DNA of 64,000 bases from Anthonomus grandis grandis (lineage: Eukaryota > Arthropoda > Insecta > Coleoptera > Curculionidae): assembly GCF_022605725.1 (NCBI RefSeq), contig NC_065557.1, forward strand, positions 27,283,256 to 27,347,255, given 5' to 3'. Each line of letters opens with the position of its first letter. Position 1 is the stretch's first letter. Shown piece after piece: positions 11,801 to 22,255 of the stretch. A model generated the notes under the pieces. The model had not been told where the DNA came from, ran no database searches, and saw nothing but the letters and a program-made list of their open reading frames with translations. The translations under genes and the position numbers were made by a program.

Positions 11801-12580
11801 TTATTTTTGAAGATCCTGTATAACCGTGATGCGTCTTTTTTTGTTACTAGTTTTAAGTATAGGTGTAACAATTAGTAATTAAGGATTTGCCTGTATCGCA
11901 ACTTAAAATGTGGTCTATTTCCCATATTTTATCGAGTATTATTAACATCAACACTCAAAATCTCTTTAACTTTTTTGTTTTTAATTTTATTTTAATTTCA
12001 GTTAAAGATATTTTCCAATATTTATATCCAAGAAAGTTGTATGTACTTTACAGATCTCACTACGCTGCATTTTTTCGGGTATTGAATCACATGACAATAC
12101 GGGTTACTTTTTACAAAACATTTTTGACTAAAAGGTAATATTATCATAGATATTAAGTCTTATGAATTATTTTAATTGTTCTTTATATTTACGTGAAACC
12201 TACTTATATCTTATGACTTGTCCCATATATTCTCTTGTATATTAGTTGTTAGTAAGTTAAGTGCAACATTCTTTTTATTTAAAAGCTTGACACTTTCAAC
12301 ATAGAATGACACATCATGTTTAAAGAAAACATCATGTTTTTTCTTAAAAAAATAACCAACACGGTTGTGTAACCGGAGATTACAGCGTCGTGGAAAATCT
12401 CACTCAAAGAAGTCAGCAGCTAAATGAATCGTTCCTAGGCAGCACCACCCGGTAAAGAAAACTGGTCGATAATCAATAGTCGACCAGGTACATTTTTTAA
12501 CACAGGATTGCGTATCTTCCCAAATATTCAATTAACGCTATTGTTAAGTCTATTTTAATACTGTTATTTTTTTATATTAG
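8874..12580. other. APC intron, 3.7 kb
   Basis: Contains the mariner relic at 11078-11830. A lone TACAGGGTAT element end lies near 10875. The open frames at 9021-9203, 9981-10205 and 11887-12138 have no recognisable domain and low-complexity composition. 8950-10850 shows nothing else I can identify. Confidence 0.4.
11078..11830 (-). mobile_element. Mariner-like relic with long terminal repeat
   Basis: On the minus strand, 11830-11580 reads (with shifts) IEWPNGPSIF...LFLWGPLKSVVSKMQAES, the last catalytic block of a DD41D-type transposase. The end repeat at 11078-11290 starts CAGGGTGACAATTTAAAAAC and is clearly homologous, in inverse orientation, to 50465-50757. The transposase DNA near 11580-11640 likewise matches 49520-49600 (ACTCAGSTTGC... 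and AACCACAGATTT). Both loci are therefore copies of one family with an end repeat of more than 200 bp. This copy lacks its 5' end and is decayed. Confidence 0.6.
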
Positions 12581-12932
12581 GTGAATTTATCCAATATACT
12601 GCCTGCAGAAGTTCATCCTTCTCAAGTAGAATGTACGACACCACAAGAGCCATTAAGTTCGAACCTGCATCTAAAACCAGATGAAGTTAGCGATGAAAAT
12701 CTTGAAGAAAAAAGTTTAGTAAAACCCAGAATTGTCAAACCGCTATCAAACTCTGATCAGGAGCAAGAGGAGGATGAGGCTAAACCAGAAGAACCTAAAG
12801 GAATACGAGGGAGAAGAAAGCCTTTATATTCAAAAACGAATATTATGAATAAAATTGCTCCAAAAACAATAAAACCGGCCAAAAATATGGCTTCGAATCT
12901 TGTGAAAAACATAACATCTAGTATTAAATCTG
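12581..12932 (+). CDS. Apc: APC exon g, basic-region core motif
   Basis: Acceptor TTTTATATTAG ends at 12580; donor TCTG|GTAAGA follows 12932. The GTG at 12581 is an internal Val codon. Residues 511-628 contain the clearest family signature: KPRIVKPLSNSDQEQEEDE and then KGIRGRRKPLYSKTN, matching the human APC run GPRILKPG...SKGIKGGKK at the start of its basic, microtubule-binding region. The rest is Lys-rich (IAPKTIKPAKNMASNLVKN). In phase 0, out phase 1. This exon anchors the APC assignment. Confidence 0.92.
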
Positions 12933-14589
12933 GTAAGATTGCCTCAACATAGTATATTATTTTAAGTAAGAGTACTACCTAAAATGTAAAGAGTATTTTT
13001 TGGTTCTGATATTAATGAAAAATAGTTTGGACAGGGTTTCCGTATATAGTCAATCATCTTGTAGGTATATAAAAAACATCTTCTTTCTGTACTTCTGTTT
13101 TTGTTTCATTGATACTTATGAAGGAAGGAGATCAATCTCCAATATTAATTTTTATGTGATTTTGTATTATTTTTTGAAACTATTTTTAGATTTAGTTTTT
13201 TACTAAACTTTTATACAATTTCGAGCTATTTCTCAACTATCAGAGATAAGAATACGGATCTTAGTATGTTGGCTAATGGTAATACAATTTTGGTTAAATT
13301 AGGAAAAGATAAAAATCTTATTTTAACATAACATTTTCTTTTGTTTTTTTTTAGGAAGGAGTTTAACTTTTGAGGAAACAGTTTAACTTATAAAAGTGCC
13401 AAACTTCAGAACTAAAGAACTTTTAATTATTATGCTTAACTAGGCTAAATAAGTAACTAAATATAACAAAATATATTATAAAAGCCATATTATTTCATTA
13501 ATGATTTTATTAAAAATATGCCTAATCCAAATTTTTATATTGTATTTATTTAATTTTTTTTTAGGAGGCTATAACAACTAGAGCTATGTAGTTGTTATAT
13601 AATGATGAACTGACGACTTACTTTCTTATTAAGAAAAAGTATAATTTATTCTAGAAAAGCTGTTTTACAGTATGGAATTCACTGAAAAATTGTTCTGTGA
13701 TTTTTTTAAATTCGTGTAGACGAAATACATATTTTTGAGGTAAAAAAAGATATGATAAAACAGCATTACTGTTTATCAATTAGAATAGACTGTAATGCTG
13801 TATCTCAATAAATGTTACTGTAATTATCAAGAGACTCTACAATGACTAATTTTATTAAGATGGCGTGCAATATATGTGACATTATTAATATGTATGTTCC
13901 ATTTCAGAAATATGGAATTTTAATTTAGATTGAAAATATTAACATAAATAATTTTTAGTCATTATCAATTCACAGTCATGCACAAATTTTTTCATAGAAA
14001 ATCCTAAGAAATAAAGTTAATTGTCCACGATTTCTTAAAAAACTTGAATTTAATGTTCCACAAGCGACCCTTCGTTTCAGCTCAACATTCTACTCACCTC
14101 TTTCGCGCCTGAACGCATTCAGAACCTCTCCAATATACGAAATGTGTAAAAGAAATAATCAACATGGCATCAAAATTAGATTTCTTTACATGTACGATTG
14201 AATAGATATAAAATTTACTGCTCAACTTAACCTGAATGTACCTATACTGCTGTATTTATTTGCTATTTCATTAAATTAGACTTTGGTTTTATAATTTATA
14301 TGTAACATTTTAAATGTCTTTTTCGACAATTAAGAAGCTGTAATTGGGCATTTGTTGTATATTAAATAAACAAAGAAATAAATAAACGAACAAATATCCA
14401 CAAGAGTATTATATTAATGAAAATCGCAGTTTTGATATTTTCAAAATATTCCTAAACAGATATTATTCATAATTTGGTTTATTGTAACAAAAAAAGCAAA
14501 TTGTTTTAAAAAATAGACAAAGCTAGTATAATAAAAGAAAACATGCAAAAAACCAATACAGAATATACATAAAAATTTACTATAAATCT

Positions 14590-15085
14590 GTGTACCATAA
14601 AATAAGAATTGTACATAAACAAAATGTAATTATAATACATAGTCGTAGTACAAATAGAAAAATTTTAAAAAGAATATTTATAAAGTTCAATATTATTAAA
14701 TAATAAAAAGATGGTTTACTGCATATAATGTCTCTCTCCAGCAAATGAAATTTTAAAGCCTTGCGAAATGAGGCAAAAGATGATAGGGACATGATTCTGA
14801 ATGGCAGATGATTGTGCATTTTTTTTTTGCATTGTATATTATAGAGTCTGCTAAGTAAGATCATGCTCACCATTCCTCAGTCAGTAATTGTGAGATAGCC
14901 TTTCTAAAATCGCTAATGCATGCTTACGAATTAATCAAACAGATTTAAGTATGAAGAAAGAAAGAGGAGTTAATAGGTTATATATTTTTAAGAATTCTTG
15001 GCAGGGAGTCCTACTACTAAGTTTCAGTAAATAACGAACAACTCTCTTTTCTAGTTTAAAAATGCGCAAAATTGTTGTGTTGCAT
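14590..15085 (-). pseudogene. LINE 3'-end relic (C-terminal part of ORF2)
   Basis: Minus-strand sequence from about 15085 down (FKLEKRVVRYLLKLSS-like text, CKKKMHNHLPFRI, FRKALKFHLLERDIICS, FYYLIILNFINIL) matches the plus-strand text at 33730-34240 (LHLLERVICNKQ, FYLIILNVINIL) in order and spacing. These are the C-terminal tail of a non-LTR ORF2. The 97-codon open frame here is part of that tail. Stops and indels are present, so it is a dead copy. Confidence 0.6.
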
Positions 15086-15133
15086 AATGTTGTGGAGTAT
15101 TATTTTTGAAGCACCAAAAAAACATTTGACAGA

Positions 15134-15480
15134 GTGCTCTTCTGTAAAGATCTACAATCGAAAAAATGTAAAAACTCATGGATAACCCCAGTTCTTTTAA
15201 AATCAATACGTACAAAGCACAAGTTATATTCTAATATGATAAAGTATTCACAAACTTTAAATTGTAAATTACAATTTAAAGTTTACCGTAATAAGCTGAA
15301 TGAACTACTCGATCAGGCTTACATCAATTATTATAAATAAAAAATGAACAAAAATATAAACATTCTCTGGAAAAATGTTAAACACTACTTAAATAAAAAC
15401 AGCAAACTTCAGATCATTAATAAAATCGTTTTAGCAGATAAAATAATTGTTGATAAAAAAAGATAGCCGCGATTTATTAA
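15134..15480 (+). pseudogene. LINE ORF2 linker between endonuclease and reverse transcriptase
   Basis: The frame reads KNSWITPVLLKSIRTKHKLY, later FKVYRNKLNELLDQAYINYY, a stop, then ILWKNVKHYLNKNSK. This is the segment of jockey/CR1-like ORF2 between the endonuclease and the RT domain (PWIT...LLKSIRTRDKLY...YRNKLNxLLRxAKxxYY...WKxIN). It is plus strand, while the adjoining C-terminal piece at 14590-15085 is minus strand. That suggests one LINE insertion with an inverted 5' part and a deleted RT core. Confidence 0.62.
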
Positions 15481-15875
15481 AATGCATATTTTTAAAGGCT
15501 GAAATAAAGTTTTTGTTTTTTTTTAGATTTATTGTTTTTTGCTATACCGTTCCGCTCCATTTTCTTTATTTTAGAAACAGTTGTTGCGGGTCTATATTTC
15601 TTCGGCTTTGTAGGGCAAGTAATAACCGGCTCCATACAATGTTTAATTGCCATTGAGATATTAACAGAGTAGGTGATAGATGTTTACTTATTTGACTTAT
15701 TTTGCTTTGCTTTTATTTTTTGTGCGTGACTTATGTATGTAGGGAAGACCGCTGAAACATGATATAAATTAATATATGGAAGGTATTTATGTCAGTCAAA
15801 TCATTTGACTGCAACGCCTACTGTAATCTATTAATAAAAAATTGAAAATCACATATTTCCTTTCAACTGGCAAAA

Positions 15876-15918
15876 AATGCAAGGTGCAATACATAAAGGA
15901 TGTATTGCACCTTGCATT
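15876..15918. repeat. Perfect 18-bp hairpin
   Basis: AATGCAAGGTGCAATACA and its exact reverse complement are separated by TAAAGGA. It lies in an APC intron. It may be a recent small foldback or replication-slippage product; a microRNA-type precursor is not excluded but nothing supports it. Confidence 0.6.
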
Positions 15919-16401
15919 CATAATAAAAAATGGAATCAGGTAAACTGACATGTTTATAATTTGATGACGGTTCCTGTAAAACGAAACATTGGTTATGAAA
16001 TCTAAAAATACCACGATGTAGTGTTATTAGGTTTTTGATATCTCTTAAAATCAAAATAACAAAATAGCCGAAGTTCAAGTTTTTCAAGTAGAGAACTATT
16101 TTTTTCTATTTTTGATTTCTATTTTTTAGTAGAGAAATCTATTTGACCCTCCTAAATACTCAGTTTCAATCATCATAAATGACAAATTAAACCACATTAT
16201 TATCTGACATAAATAATAATTTAAACTAAATATACCTATATTTATTATACGAGTATACACATAAATAAATTTCCTTCAGGAACCGAACATAAAAAATGTG
16301 TGTGTATCTAATATTTTCCTGAAAATGTATTTGTGTATTTTTTAGTTTATGTTTTTTTTTACTTTAATGTGAATATTCATTATTAATGTTGTTTGATTTA
16401 G

Positions 16402-16672
16402 GAACTTCCCTAAAAAGAGATGCCAATCCAAAAGAAAAAACCTCATATCTAAAACCTCCTACGCCCACTCCAGTAAAATCAAGTGGTTATGGATATTCTC
16501 GAAGCAGTAACATCACTACGCCAAATAGAAGTATAGCAAATAGTCGCAACAATAGTCCTAAAAGTAGTCCGAAACACAATGCAAAGAGTACTCAGGGTAC
16601 TCCGCCATTAGAACGGCAAGGAACTTTTACGAAGGACGATTCCCCCAGTAGCTCACCGAAGACTCCCACAAA
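16402..16672 (+). CDS. Apc: APC exon h, Ser/Pro basic region
   Basis: Acceptor TTTGATTTAG ends at 16401; donor ACAAA|GTAAGT follows 16672. Residues 628-718 are Ser/Pro/Asn/Lys-rich: a YLKPPTPTPVKSSGYGYSR patch, then NNSPKSSPKHNAKS, then LERQGTFTKDDSPSSSP. The last matches the human LVRQSTFIKEAPSP motif in order and spacing relative to exon g. The region corresponds to the microtubule-binding basic domain. In phase 1, out phase 2. Confidence 0.9.
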
Positions 16673-18223
16673 GTAAGTTAGTTTTTATTATTGGTTGAAT
16701 TAGTAATACATTTTAAAATATTTGGAATATAATTACAGATTTTAATTGATAAATTATAATAGATCCGTTTGTTTACAATATTTTGGGTTTTGAAATTCAT
16801 TTGATTGGGCAGTAAGTATGAGTTTTATTTTAATTGTAATTGCAGGATATCTTGATTATTTTTGAAGATAGACATTGCTGTTCTTGCGTATCTGTGCCAC
16901 TTTTTTGTGGAACTAATAATGCTGCAGACAATTAAGTTAACTCGTTTTACTTCTGAGACAGAAGAACGAAATACTAAACTATTTTAGATGCCGTCATAGC
17001 TCGCATTCTATAAAAAATAGAAAAAAAGGTGAAAACTGCTTTGGATAGATATTTTTGCGTAGCATTCATTGGCGTGTTTGTTTTAAAAAAGTCAGACTTC
17101 GTTTAAATGTTTTGACCTTAACCTCGTCTTTTTTTATTTCAACACCCTATATTTTTTGAGGTCGACAGATTTTTTTTTAATTAGGCACAAAGCACTTTAT
17201 TTTCTAATACGTTCTCTAAAAAAAAAAACTTAATATGTAGCTCAAAATTATTAGTTGGCCATGAAAAAAAAGTATAAATAAAAAAAGTTTAGAAGAAGAA
17301 TGTCGCATATCATAACCGCCAGCATTCTAGGCGTTGCAATGGAATTGCAAGCAGACTATTTTACACGTCCAGTATTTTTTTTATCTGCGTAATATTCTGC
17401 AGGTAAAAAATAAGTTGGCGAGGCGGAGTAGCAGGAAAATCTATGATAATGTATTACGTGTTTGAAATAATACGGATATGCACGTTGGTGGTTTTTTTTT
17501 TTGGATAACAGCATCTTTAATGAACTGCATTATTATTTTGCAATATGCTAGGTCGAATATTTCTATTCTACTATTCCTACATCTAAGCTACAATTTTTAT
17601 TATTCCGGATTTACTTTTTGAATTGGATAATACGATTCTTAATAGCTAAATTAAAAAATTAAGAATTCTTGAGAAAAAAATTCCCACAAAATCATAAAAA
17701 GTTACTGAATTTAGTGGTAATCTTGATGAATTCATGCTTTGACAGATATTGAACGATTTCATTACCTAAGAAGTACTCCTAAAGGTGAATAAATTTTTAT
17801 GTGGCTTGCAAATTATTACAGGATAGATGTCCTAACAAAAGGTAATTACAATATAACCATGCTACATAGAAGTCTCCTTAAAAATTATGCCCATGAATAA
17901 AGAATCTGATAAAGGAATTTATTAAACCTAAATAAATCTAAATAAACATCTAAAGCACGGCGCCCACTGAATCGGCATCGACTGTCTCGGCACGGTCGGC
18001 ACAATCGGCCGGATTTGCTTCACATGTATTTAAATGGGGCCGCGCGCACTAAATCGGTTCGGTACGTTCGGTCGGTCGGTGCGGTTTTCTCCGGCGACGA
18101 TCTCATATTGTGGGGAGGGCAACTTTTGCCGATTGCACCGTAAGTCTGCGACTATTTTAGCATTTTTTGGCATAGAGTGAGGAACTATTTCAAAGAATTT
18201 TAAAAACCGTTGATTTGATAAAT

Positions 18224-18356
18224 ATGTCAAACGAAATTTTAATCGAAGCTGTTCGCAGTTTTAGAATATTGTATGATAAACAAAACACATATTATCATGA
18301 TAATTTAAGGAAAGAAAACGCTTGGGAGGAGGTATCCAAATTAACTGGATGTTCTG
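18224..18356 (+). CDS. MADF-domain DNA-binding protein, first exon only (transposon-borne)
   Basis: From ATG 18224 the frame reads MSNEILIEAVRSFRILYDK and continues ...NLRKENAWEEVSKLTGCSG up to a good donor, CTG|GTAAGT. L-I-x-A-V-x-x-x-x-x-L-Y-D and A-W-x-E-V are hallmarks of the MADF (Adf-1-like) fold. Only the first half of the domain is present and no partner exon remains in the element. A longer in-frame start at 18215 adds three residues; I prefer 18224. It probably serves, or served, as the DNA-binding partner of a Harbinger transposase. Confidence 0.65.
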
Positions 18357-18664
18357 GTAAGTGTCATTTATGTCTTAAATGGGTGTTTTCGTTATTTACT
18401 GTTTATTAAGTTGGCATCATCAGGAGATTTTAAAACTAAGTTTTAATTATCTGAGGATGCCAACTTGGTCGGCGAAATGTGCGAGTGTGAAAGTTCTCGT
18501 TTTGGTGTTAAGTGGTGTACAACTCCTGCTTTGAATATAATTTATGTTTTTACAAAAATACACAAAAAAGACAGCTTATTATATAGTTTCAATTGCACGT
18601 TGGAATGTTATGTTATAATTTATTTTATTTGACTCTATACAGGGTGTCTTACCACCATTACCGG

Positions 18665-18751
18665 CTATCTATTTCGCTTTTCTACCGCTTGTACTTTAGC
18701 ACAGGCTACTGTAATCATAACATCCTCTTCAGAATCTGAGAAATTGCTCAT
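18665..18751 (-). pseudogene. Start of Harbinger second ORF (likely transposase), truncated
   Basis: From the ATG at 18751 the minus strand reads MSNFSDSEEDVMITVACAKV and ends after 28 codons at a TAG, just before unrelated sequence. An acidic Ser/Asp/Glu start followed by a short hydrophobic helix is typical of Harbinger transposase N termini. The placement, facing the MADF gene from the opposite end, fits. The catalytic part is missing. Confidence 0.5.
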
Positions 18752-18974
18752 TTTTTTTTAAGACGCTTAAACGGGAGCTTAATCACAATACTTCTATATG
18801 CTCGAATAGTCGAACCACTTTTAAACGTCGTAGTGTCTTCGTTCTGCCGATTGTATGAGGGCTAGTTACCGACCGAGCCGATTCAGTGGGCGCCCTCCTT
18901 AAGGGTTTTAGAATCATAATGGGGAACCCTTTGATAAATGGAATATTTTGCATGTTTATTTAATGCGTAGTATT

Positions 18975-20000
18975 TATTACTTGTCTCTTAAGCAATGTGT
19001 GTTCCCTTGCAAGTGGAAGATGGCTAATGTGGTGCCAATTTATAGAAATAAACTTGATATTTTCGGTAAAATTTTTGAATCATTAGTTCATGATAAACGT
19101 TTTCTTTAATCTATAATTATTGATGAGGAGCACGGTTTTTTTACCAAACGATCAATTGATTTTAACTTAGTTGTTTACTCGGAATATATACAATCTGTTC
19201 AATGAATTGTCAGACGCAAAGTGTACACTGACTTCAGCAAAGCTTTGGACAAAATTGATCATAATCAGAAACTTGCCGGAAATGGGAGTTCATGGAGATT
19301 TCCTTCGGTAGTCAGCGTCGTACATTTTTAATCGATCCCAGTAGGTCACTGTACATGACGCACCAGTACTCCAGTTACCTCAGGCGTACCTCAAGGTCCC
19401 CATTTGGGGCCCATACTATTTATAATCCATTTAAACGATGTTACTAAATGTTTTACTTTCTCCAAAATATTACTTATTAGACGCTATCTTATGCAGACGC
19501 TATCAAGATTTTTGCTTCCATCAATTAATGATTGCTTTCTTTTAAGAAAATGATTTAGACAGATTTTTTGCGTATTGCCAGAGAAATAAACTTTAACTTA
19601 ATTATGATAAATGCGCATTCATTAGTTTCACACGTAATACTAATTTATTTAAACTTTGCTATAATTTTAATGGAATTCTACTTAGGAGGACTGATAAAGT
19701 GAAGGATCTATGTATATGATCAAAAGCTAACTTTCGCAGTACATATTAATTACTTAGGCATCAAATATAATCGAATGCTGGGCTTAATTGTAAGAAATGG
19801 TAAGCTATTAACCTCTACAAGCTCTCTAAAAGCAATATATTTTGCCGAAATTTATAGTCATTTGGGGTTTGCCTCCGTCGTCTGCGCTTTGCAATATGCG
19901 GAGACAATAAGTATCAATTATATTGTCTTGAAACACGGCGCACTCACACAGACAGGTTCTTTCTCTAAAAAATAATTAACTATCATATTGACTTGAGTTA
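18975..20000 (+). pseudogene. LINE reverse-transcriptase relic (jockey/CR1-like)
   Basis: With frameshifts and stops, the plus strand reads FPCKWKMANVVPIYRN, GKIFESLVHDK, VYTDFSKALDKIDHN, then PQGPHLGPILFIIHLNDVTK, and MLGLIVRNGKLLTSTSSLKA followed by SHLGFASVVCALQY. These are RT domains in proper order: FSKAFDKIDH (motif A region), GVPQGSxLGPxLF (motif B) and RSHLEYASVVW near the end. The YADD motif survives only as YADAIKIF-like text at about 19490. Clearly inactive; the 66-codon open frame at 19775 is its tail. Confidence 0.8.
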
Positions 20001-21680
20001 TTTAATATCTCAAATACCTTTCCATATACCTCAGCGAAGTTTTCGAAATTTTTTAGTTAAGTGCATTCGAAACATTTTGTAATTTGTGGATGTTCGTTTG
20101 GGTTTCGGCCTGTTAACATCCTATTTATTTTTGATAAATAAATGAAATATTTTTAAATAAATTTAAAAAAATTTAAAATAAATCATGTTACACGTATTAA
20201 ACAGCATTATAGAGTTGATTATAAATATCACCCTTCTCAAAGTAATTTAAGTATTAAGCATCTGTTAGAAAAAAAAGTATTTCACGTCATTTTAAAGAGA
20301 AAAATAGTCAAATCTTATACCTGCTGCGAACTATAACAGCTGAAAGCCCTAGAAACTTTTTGTTTTCGCCCTTTATCTTAGAGGCGAAACGCGTTTACAT
20401 GTACTAGTATTAAACCTTCAAAAAAATCTTTCAAATTATTTTCTCAAATTTGCTGGGGAAGAAAGAGAAAAAAATATAAATTTGTACAAAAAAAATGCTA
20501 CACAAACGATAAAACAAATTACTGTTAGATTTATATGACACCTGGATCCTGGATAAATATTTGTATACAATAAATTGCTTAACCCAACAAATTAAACACT
20601 AATTTCGCTCTTTTTCCGCAGGTAAATTCGTATTAGCTTAAATACTATAAAAATATTTTTTAAATGAAAAACTCATCACAAAGAACATATAGAACCAAAC
20701 CACAATCAAAATTGTGATTGTGTCAATCAGTCTTACACACCGTAGATTCTGCAGGGTCTCTGAAAATTGTACTCTTTAGATTGTCATTGAAATTGAATAA
20801 TGTTGGCAGCAAGAATGCATCTGTTTTTTCAGTAAGAAATTTAACTATTAACTTACTGACTACAGTTGCAATCTTTGTGATTAATGGATATATTTTTTAT
20901 TTACATGAACTAATAGGGAAACATTTTGATAAGTGTTACGAAGTATCAGTCGCTAATTTCTAATTTTAAATTTAACTTGACTAAAAATTTGTTTCATAAG
21001 TAATTAATATATAAATAATTCTGGTTAGAAGATAGATAATATATTTGTATGAGTCATTTGCACTTGGCCTAATTGAAGTCACGATTTTATGTTCATGACC
21101 AGTTTTGTCTATAATCACATAATTACCTTATCAAATCGAAAGGATCGTTTTTTTTTTGTGAAGTAAATGTTTAATTGGTTATTATACAAAGCAGAATGGA
21201 AATACCATTTTATGTGAAAACATTTTTTTCGTTTTTATTTGGAAAGATATGTCCTATCTTATTTTAAGCACATTAACAATATAATTACAATGGTTGTATT
21301 TTGGGTTAACATAATACATTCTATTCAGAAATTTCCCCTGTGTTTCTTTGTGAGATTTTGTTTAGCTAGCTTTCTAGGCATACAGCTCTTAGTAATTTTC
21401 TGTTTTGATTCCCCTAAGTAGTTACCTCTTTAATCTCCACCTTTCAATATTTATAGTGTTCACTTTCTATTAATTGCTTCCTCCTATTTACTTTGTTTTT
21501 CTGTCACTCATTTTTTCCTCGTACATTAGTATCAATTTAAACACAAATAATTTATTACTTCAAATTAAAACAAATACATAAATATATAAATTACTAAACA
21601 ATCGCAGATGGTTCGATAAAAAGTGAATATGTGAGAAAAATAATTTTTTGTTTACTATACTTAAGAAAAATCATTTTTAG

Positions 21681-21851
21681 GCTACCTACTCCACCATCAA
21701 AAATTCCATCCTTTAACAAACATGTTGCCCGAACAGTAACGAGCAAAATACCTGCCAATAACAACTTGGTTACCAATAGACCTGTACAGAATGGAACTGC
21801 CAAATCTGCTAGTACCGATAGAATTAATAAGAATACTAGGCTATACAATAG
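21681..21851 (+). CDS. Apc: APC exon i, two SxIP motifs
   Basis: Acceptor ATCATTTTTAG ends at 21680; donor AATAG|GTATGT follows 21851. Residues 718-775 begin KLPTPPSKIPSFNKHVARTV. Two S-x-I-P sequences, SKIP at 724-727 and SKIP at 739-742, sit in basic Ser/Pro surroundings, the setting that EB1-family end-binding proteins recognise. The exon is small and both introns are large: 5.0 kb before and 8.7 kb after. The following intron carries the mariner at 22256-24086. Confidence 0.86.
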
Positions 21852-22255
21852 GTATGTATTTATTTATATTTGTTTATAGCGGACATAATTATTAATAACC
21901 ATAAGTTGTGAAGTTTTCTAATAAAACCTGGAAATAATTTTTAGGTTAATAGCTATGACCAACTTAAATTAACATTCTATTAATCATAAAAATTATTACA
22001 AATTTAATCATATCGGTTAAATAAAACAATAATAGAATTAGGTAATATTCCGAGTTTTTTTAACAGATAATTTTAGTTCTTCAGTAAATCTTCATAAAGT
22101 TCATCTCATATCTTATTATTTTTATTAAATGTTATTTCCCTAATAAATAACATCTTGAATTTCTGTTCCGGTGGTGTCAGTGGCTGTTTTAGATAGGTAT
22201 GAGAATGCCGTGTAAGACAAGGTGGCGAAGAAACGTGTCGCCTTGTTAAATAATA

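Larger units (their letters stand above)
12933..16401. other. APC intron, 3.5 kb, LINE debris
   Basis: Holds the LINE pieces at 14590-15480 and a repeat fragment at about 15535-15680 (the GTAGGGCAAGTAATAACCGG motif shared with 27770-28260). It also holds a perfect hairpin at 15876-15918. 12950-14550 and 15930-16390 show nothing recognisable. Confidence 0.45.
17954..18899. mobile_element. PIF/Harbinger deletion derivative, 946 bp
   Basis: Terminal inverted repeats share GGCGCCCACTGAATCGGC, flanked by TAA at 17951-17953 and 18900-18902, a Harbinger-type 3-bp target duplication. Inside are the first exon of a MADF-domain gene on the plus strand (18224-18356) and, on the minus strand, the start of a second protein (18751 to 18665). 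Autonomous Harbinger elements carry two genes, a transposase and a Myb/MADF-type DNA-binding partner, so this looks like one with its middle deleted. A repeat with a hammerhead-like motif (18407-18480) and a TACAGGGTGTC end (about 18646) lie in the centre, so another element may have inserted there. Confidence 0.75.
16673..21680. other. APC intron, 5.0 kb
   Basis: Contains the Harbinger derivative (17954-18899) and the LINE RT relic (18975-20000). 16690-17940 has one MITE-like word (CAACACCCTATATTTT near 17140) and otherwise nothing. 20170-21600 is AT-rich with open frames of no recognisable content. Confidence 0.45.

Noticed and set aside
14580..14873. 97-codon minus-strand frame as a membrane protein
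   Set aside because: The hydrophobic text is the low-complexity tail of a LINE ORF2 relic, matched by the copy near 34100.
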